Origin: DASXRU01 sp039933315
Lineage (GTDB): Bacteria; Acidobacteriota; Blastocatellia; Pyrinomonadales; Pyrinomonadaceae
DNA: 8,981 nucleotides
Direction: 5' to 3'
Assembly: GCA_039933315.1 (NCBI GenBank)
Contig: JBDTOI010000165.1
Span: forward strand, 1 to 8,981
Under the pieces are notes generated by a model. The model ran no database searches, was not told the origin of the DNA, and saw only the letters and a program-made list of their open reading frames with translations. Numbering within the stretch: position 1 is the first letter of the stretch; each line of letters begins with the position of its first letter. Position numbers and translations under genes: made by a program. Shown here piece by piece: positions 5,972 to 8,981 of this stretch.

Positions 5972-5998
5972 ATCCGTGTGAATCCGCGTTCATCCGCG
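5972..5998. repeat. Three-copy 10-bp-period direct repeat just upstream of the catalytic gene
   Basis: ATCCGTG at 5972, ATCCGCG at 5982 and ATCCGCG at 5992 recur every 10 bp, about one helical turn. The last copy ends 12 bp before the ATG at 6011. It could be a protein-binding array or a dispersed intergenic repeat. The upstream GTG at 5978 would put the repeat inside the protein, which argues for the ATG. Confidence 0.5.
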
Positions 5999-6010
5999 GC
6001 TAATAAATTT

Positions 6011-8233
6011 ATGTCTAAGGTCGAGAACCTCGGAAAGATCATCGAAGACTTCGGGCCGCATCTGCACGATGCGCCGTACGGCGGCTGGCGCGCGGATCGG
6101 GTGATAGACAAGGTTGTGCCCACACACTGTCCCTACTGCGCCGTGCAGTGCGGCATGAATCTACTGGTCGAAGACAACCACGTCGTTGGTTTTGAGCCGC
6201 GGTATGACTTTCCGGTTAACGAGGGCCGGTTATGTCCTAAAGGTGTAACGGCCTATTTGCAAATTCATCACCCCGACCGGCTGTTGCATCCACTGATCAA
6301 GCGTAACGGCGTGTTTGAGCGAGCGAGCTGGGACGACGCCCTCGACCTGGTAGTCGCGAAATTCAAAGAACTGCAAACCACGCACGGCAAAGATTCAATC
6401 GGAGTCTATTCAGGCTCTTCGCTTACCACAGAGAAGACTTATCTGATGGGCAAGTTTGCCCGCGCCGGGCTTGGTACGCGCTACATCGATTACAACGGGC
6501 GGCTTTGCATGGTCTCAGCCGCGGCGGGTAACAACAAGGCATTCGGCATCGATCGCGCGGCGAACCCCTGGGATGACATTCCCCTGAGCGAGGTGCTGCT
6601 GATTGCTGGATCGAATTGCGCGGAAACATTCCCGGTGCTCAACAAATTTCTCTGGCAGCAGCGGGACAATGGCGGCAGCTGGATCATCGTCGATCCACGC
6701 GAGACCGCCACCGCCCGCCAGGGAGATCTGCATCTGCAATTGAAGCCCGGAACTGATGTGGCGCTGGCGAACGGAATGCTGCACGTCTTGATCGAAGAGA
6801 ATCTGATTGATCAGAACTTCATCGCCGCGCGCACCAATGGCTGGGAAGAAACGAAGGCATTGGCGGCGCGGTTCCCGCCGCAGGTTGCCGCTGAGATTAC
6901 CGGCGTCCCGGCGGAGAAAATTGTGCAGGCGGCCCGGATGTATGGTCGCGCTAAGACTTCGATGGTCCTGCATGCGCGCGGCATTGAGCACCACTCGCAC
7001 GGCGTCAATAATGTGCTGTCATATATCAACCTCGTCCTGGCGACCGGGAGTATCGGCGCGCCCGGACGTGGTTACGGCACAATAACGGGTCAGGGCAACG
7101 GGCAGGGCGGTCGGGAGCATGGACAGAAAGCGGATCAACTTCCCGGGCAGCGTTCGATTTCAAACCCGGAACACCGCAAGTATGTCTGCGAAGTCTGGGG
7201 CCTGCCGGAAGCAGAGTTGCCGCAGGCGGGTGTCTCAGTAGTCGAGATGTTTCAGAAGATGCGCGAAGGCGAGATTCGCGGCCTGCTCTCAATCTGCAAC
7301 AACGTGATGGTGAGTTTGCCTGACACGAATGAGGTGCGCCGCTCGCTCGAGGGCCTGGACTTCTATGTCTGCATAGACTTCTTTATGTCCGAAGGCTCGC
7401 GTTACGCCGATGTAGTTCTCCCGGGCAGCACCTGGAGCGAAGACGAAGGAGTAACGGCTAACGGGGAAGGCCGCGTGCTTAAGATTAACAAGGCGGCCGA
7501 CCCGCCCGGCGAAGCCAGGGCTGATTGGTGGATCATCCAGGAGATCGCGCACCGGATGGGCCGGGAAAAGTATTTCGGGTTTGCTGGCCCGCTCGCGATC
7601 TTTGACGAAATGCGTCTGGCATCGCGTGGTGGTAACGCGGATTATTACGGCATCACCTGGGAGAAAATCGAGAGGCAGAATGGCGTCTTTTGGCCCTGTC
7701 CGACGGAAGATCATCCGGGCACTCCGCGCTTGTTTGAAGAACGTTTCTATCACCCGGATGGCAAGGCGAAGTTTCATGCGGTCGAGTACGAGCCGCCACA
7801 GGAAACACCCGATGAAGAGTTTCCCCTGATTCTGACCAGCGGACGCGTCGTCTATCAGTATCTTTCCGGGAACCAAACGCGTCGCATCGGATTTCTCGTC
7901 GAGCAATGTCCCGAACCATATGTCGAGATTCATCCGGAAACAGCAATGAAACTAAAGGTCAACGACGGCGAGCGCGTCAAGGTCGTCTCCCGTCGCGGCG
8001 ATGGCGTGTTTCCCGCGCTAATAGTGAAAACGATTCGCCAGGACACGATTTTTATTCCCTATCATTGGGGCGAAGAGTTGGCAGTGAATCAACTGACCAA
8101 TCCAGTACTTGATCCAGTCTCCAGGATTCCTGAGTACAAGGCGTGCGCGGCGCGCATTGAGAAGATTCACTCCCGGCAACTTCCGATTCTGGGCGAAAAA
8201 CGGAAGGGCATGTCACGCAGTGAATTCAGATAA
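6011..8233 (+). CDS. Molybdopterin oxidoreductase catalytic subunit, NasA/NapA-like with Cys molybdenum ligand
   Basis: A 740-residue bis-MGD enzyme subunit of the DMSO reductase superfamily. The N-terminal [4Fe-4S] site is C40-PY-C43-AVQ-C47 with C75 in GRLCPKG; the Lys after it is the usual electron-transfer residue. Cys166 in YNGRLCMVSAAAG aligns with the molybdenum ligand of assimilatory nitrate reductases (SRLCMSSAVAG). DMSO reductases have Ser here. MGD-binding segments include IAGSNCAETFPV (198-209), VDPRETATA (227-235), LKPGTDVALANG (244-255) and TGQGNGQGGREHGQKADQLPG (359-379). The dinucleotide-binding C-terminal domain starts near 600 (FPLILTSGRVV). There is no twin-arginine signal, so it should act in the cytoplasm. 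The ATG at 6011 is chosen over a GTG at 5978, although neither has a good ribosome-binding site. Nitrate reduction is the best guess; formate or another substrate is possible. The Fe-S subunit follows after 69 bp. Confidence 0.88.
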   Translation: MSKVENLGKIIEDFGPHLHDAPYGGWRADRVIDKVVPTHCPYCAVQCGMNLLVEDNHVVGFEPRYDFPVNEGRLCPKGVTAYLQIHHPDRLLHPLIKRNGVFERASWDDALDLVVAKFKELQTTHGKDSIGVYSGSSLTTEKTYLMGKFARAGLGTRYIDYNGRLCMVSAAAGNNKAFGIDRAANPWDDIPLSEVLLIAGSNCAETFPVLNKFLWQQRDNGGSWIIVDPRETATARQGDLHLQLKPGTDVALANGMLHVLIEENLIDQNFIAARTNGWEETKALAARFPPQVAAEITGVPAEKIVQAARMYGRAKTSMVLHARGIEHHSHGVNNVLSYINLVLATGSIGAPGRGYGTITGQGNGQGGREHGQKADQLPGQRSISNPEHRKYVCEVWGLPEAELPQAGVSVVEMFQKMREGEIRGLLSICNNVMVSLPDTNEVRRSLEGLDFYVCIDFFMSEGSRYADVVLPGSTWSEDEGVTANGEGRVLKINKAADPPGEARADWWIIQEIAHRMGREKYFGFAGPLAIFDEMRLASRGGNADYYGITWEKIERQNGVFWPCPTEDHPGTPRLFEERFYHPDGKAKFHAVEYEPPQETPDEEFPLILTSGRVVYQYLSGNQTRRIGFLVEQCPEPYVEIHPETAMKLKVNDGERVKVVSRRGDGVFPALIVKTIRQDTIFIPYHWGEELAVNQLTNPVLDPVSRIPEYKACAARIEKIHSRQLPILGEKRKGMSRSEFR

Positions 8234-8248
8234 TTCTTTTCTCTAATA

Positions 8249-8275
8249 GGACCTATTCGACCTATTGGACCTATT
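8249..8275. repeat. Three tandem 9-bp units between the catalytic and Fe-S subunit genes
   Basis: GGACCTATT, CGACCTATT and GGACCTATT follow one another without a gap. The first overlaps a palindrome AATAGG-A-CCTATT (8245-8257). The array takes up much of the 69-bp gap between the catalytic stop and the ATG at 8303. Function unknown; it may be a dispersed simple repeat. Confidence 0.6.
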
Positions 8276-8302
8276 TGGTGACTGCTAATTCCCGAGGTGA
8301 GT

Positions 8303-8950
8303 ATGGAAGAAACAATGTTCATCGATCCGCAGCGCTGCATTGGTTGCCGCGCCTGCGTGGCGGCCTGCCGCGAATGTGGCACGCATAAAGGGTACTCAAT
8401 GATCTACGTTGACTACCTGGATCGTTCCGAGACCACTGCCACGATGCCCACCGTCTGCATGCATTGTGTCGAGCCCACCTGTGCCCTGGTCTGTCCGGCC
8501 GATGCCATTAAGACGACGGACGACGGTGTCGTGCTTTCCGCGCTGAAGCCGCGCTGCCTCGACTGCCGCAATTGCGTCAACGCCTGTCCTTTCGGCGTGC
8601 CCAAGTACAACACGGAGATGCACCTGCAGATGAAGTGCGACATGTGTTACGACCGTACGAGCGAAGGCTTGCAGCCAATGTGCGCGAGCGTTTGCCCGAC
8701 CGGGGCGATTACCTTTGGCAAGTACGAAGACATCGTCCCGCTGCGCCGCACCAAGCCGGTGAACGCCCACGTGTTCGGCAATCAGAAAGTTGAGACCAAG
8801 GTTTACCTTATGCTACCCACCGACGCGAGCGAGGTTGAAGTTGACGGCTGCGGGGTATTTGAAGGACACGTAAAAACTGATCAGCAACCGGCACGCGAAT
8901 CCTGGATCGATCTGCAGGTTGAACAAACGGACAGGCGCAATGAGTTCTAA
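8303..8950 (+). CDS. Four-cluster [4Fe-4S] electron-transfer subunit (DmsB/NrfC/PsrB type)
   Basis: A 215-residue ferredoxin-like subunit that should pass electrons between the membrane subunit and the catalytic subunit. Sixteen cysteines form four groups as in the CISM beta subunits: C12-x2-C15-x2-C18-x3-C22; C52-x2-C55-x4-C60-x3-C64-P; C85-x2-C88-x2-C91-x3-C95-P; and C112-x2-C115-x11-C127-x3-C131-P. An extra Cys25 lies in CRECG. No Tat or Sec signal is present, which agrees with the cytoplasmic placement of the catalytic subunit. The family spans about 190-240 residues, so the protein is full length, with a Glu/Asp-rich tail after about 165. The start is set at the ATG at 8303, because GAGGTGA (8294-8300) is a good ribosome-binding site 5 nt upstream. 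The GTG at 8297 would lie inside that site. Confidence 0.92.
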   Translation: MEETMFIDPQRCIGCRACVAACRECGTHKGYSMIYVDYLDRSETTATMPTVCMHCVEPTCALVCPADAIKTTDDGVVLSALKPRCLDCRNCVNACPFGVPKYNTEMHLQMKCDMCYDRTSEGLQPMCASVCPTGAITFGKYEDIVPLRRTKPVNAHVFGNQKVETKVYLMLPTDASEVEVDGCGVFEGHVKTDQQPARESWIDLQVEQTDRRNEF

Positions 8951-8954
8951 TTGT

Positions 8955-8980
8955 AGGGGCGGCACTCCGTGGCCGCCCCT
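8955..8980 (+). terminator. Strong hairpin after the Fe-S subunit, terminator or repeat
   Basis: AGGGGCGGC at 8955-8963 and GCCGCCCCT at 8972-8980 are exact reverse complements around an 8-nt loop, starting 4 bp after the stop codon. The window ends before any T-run could be seen. It could be an intrinsic terminator or a GC-rich dispersed palindrome like those upstream. Confidence 0.4.
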
Positions 8981-8981
8981 C

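Larger units (their letters stand above)
5677..6010. other. Gene-free spacer filled with palindromic repeats before the catalytic subunit
   Basis: The 334 bp between the membrane subunit and the catalytic subunit hold five GC-rich palindromes (5718-5928), a terminator-like hairpin (5936-5968) and a 10-bp-period direct repeat (5972-5998). The minus-strand open frames here (for example 5574-5993) arise from the repeats and have no starts or composition that support a gene. Confidence 0.75.

Noticed and set aside
5574..5993. 139-codon minus-strand open frame, and overlapping ones at 5648-5893 and 5764-6123
   Set aside because: They run through the palindromic repeat cluster and into the ends of well-supported plus-strand genes. 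Their residues simply reflect the repeated DNA.
6011..8233. DmsA (DMSO reductase) identity suggested by the neighbouring DmsE-type cytochrome
   Set aside because: The molybdenum ligand position reads Cys (RLCM) instead of Ser, and there is no Tat signal, so a surface DMSO reductase is not supported.
8396..8770. 124-codon minus-strand open frame
   Set aside because: It is antisense to the Fe-S subunit, whose sixteen patterned cysteines leave no doubt about the coding strand.

Overview
The window looks like part of a respiratory or redox locus from a free-living Gram-negative bacterium. An outer-membrane beta-barrel protein and a decahaem periplasmic cytochrome require a diderm envelope. The palindromic intergenic repeats and the protein types suggest an environmental lineage such as Acidobacteriota. 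That placement is an impression from sequence style, not a computed assignment.

Left part, minus strand (about 1-3498). Read in the direction of transcription there are three genes: a CRP/FNR-family regulator (3498-2770), a 228-bp gap with two CRP-type palindromes, a DmsE/MtrA-type decahaem cytochrome c with a TTG start (2541-1522), and, 7 bp further on, an outer-membrane barrel protein (1514 to beyond the left edge). Cytochrome plus barrel has the layout of an MtrA/MtrB or PioA/PioB porin-cytochrome conduit, which moves electrons across the outer membrane. The regulator keeps the CRP recognition-helix residues (R-E-T-V-x-R), and a perfect TGTGA-N6-TCACA site lies between it and the cytochrome gene, so it probably controls the conduit.

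Middle part (3499-4608). A gene-free divergent region comes first. It is followed by a small plus-strand gene of unknown function with four cysteines (3861-4307). A 129-bp gene-free element bounded by 30-bp imperfect inverted repeats follows, then a possible promoter.

Right part, plus strand (4609-8950). Three subunits of a complex iron-sulfur molybdoenzyme appear in the order membrane subunit (six helices, NarI/DsrM/HmeC-like, with a cytoplasmic twin-CxxC domain), catalytic subunit (Cys-ligated NasA/NapA-like molybdopterin enzyme with one [4Fe-4S] cluster and no Tat signal), and electron-transfer subunit (four [4Fe-4S] clusters). A cluster of GC-rich palindromes and a terminator-like hairpin separate the membrane-subunit gene from the catalytic gene.

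Working model (inference): the molybdoenzyme exchanges electrons with the quinone pool from the cytoplasmic face, and the decahaem cytochrome plus barrel carries electrons across the periplasm and outer membrane. The window resembles Shewanella dmsEFAB in its parts list. It differs because the catalytic subunit is neither exported nor a DMSO reductase by its metal ligand. The direct link between the two halves is not shown by the sequence.
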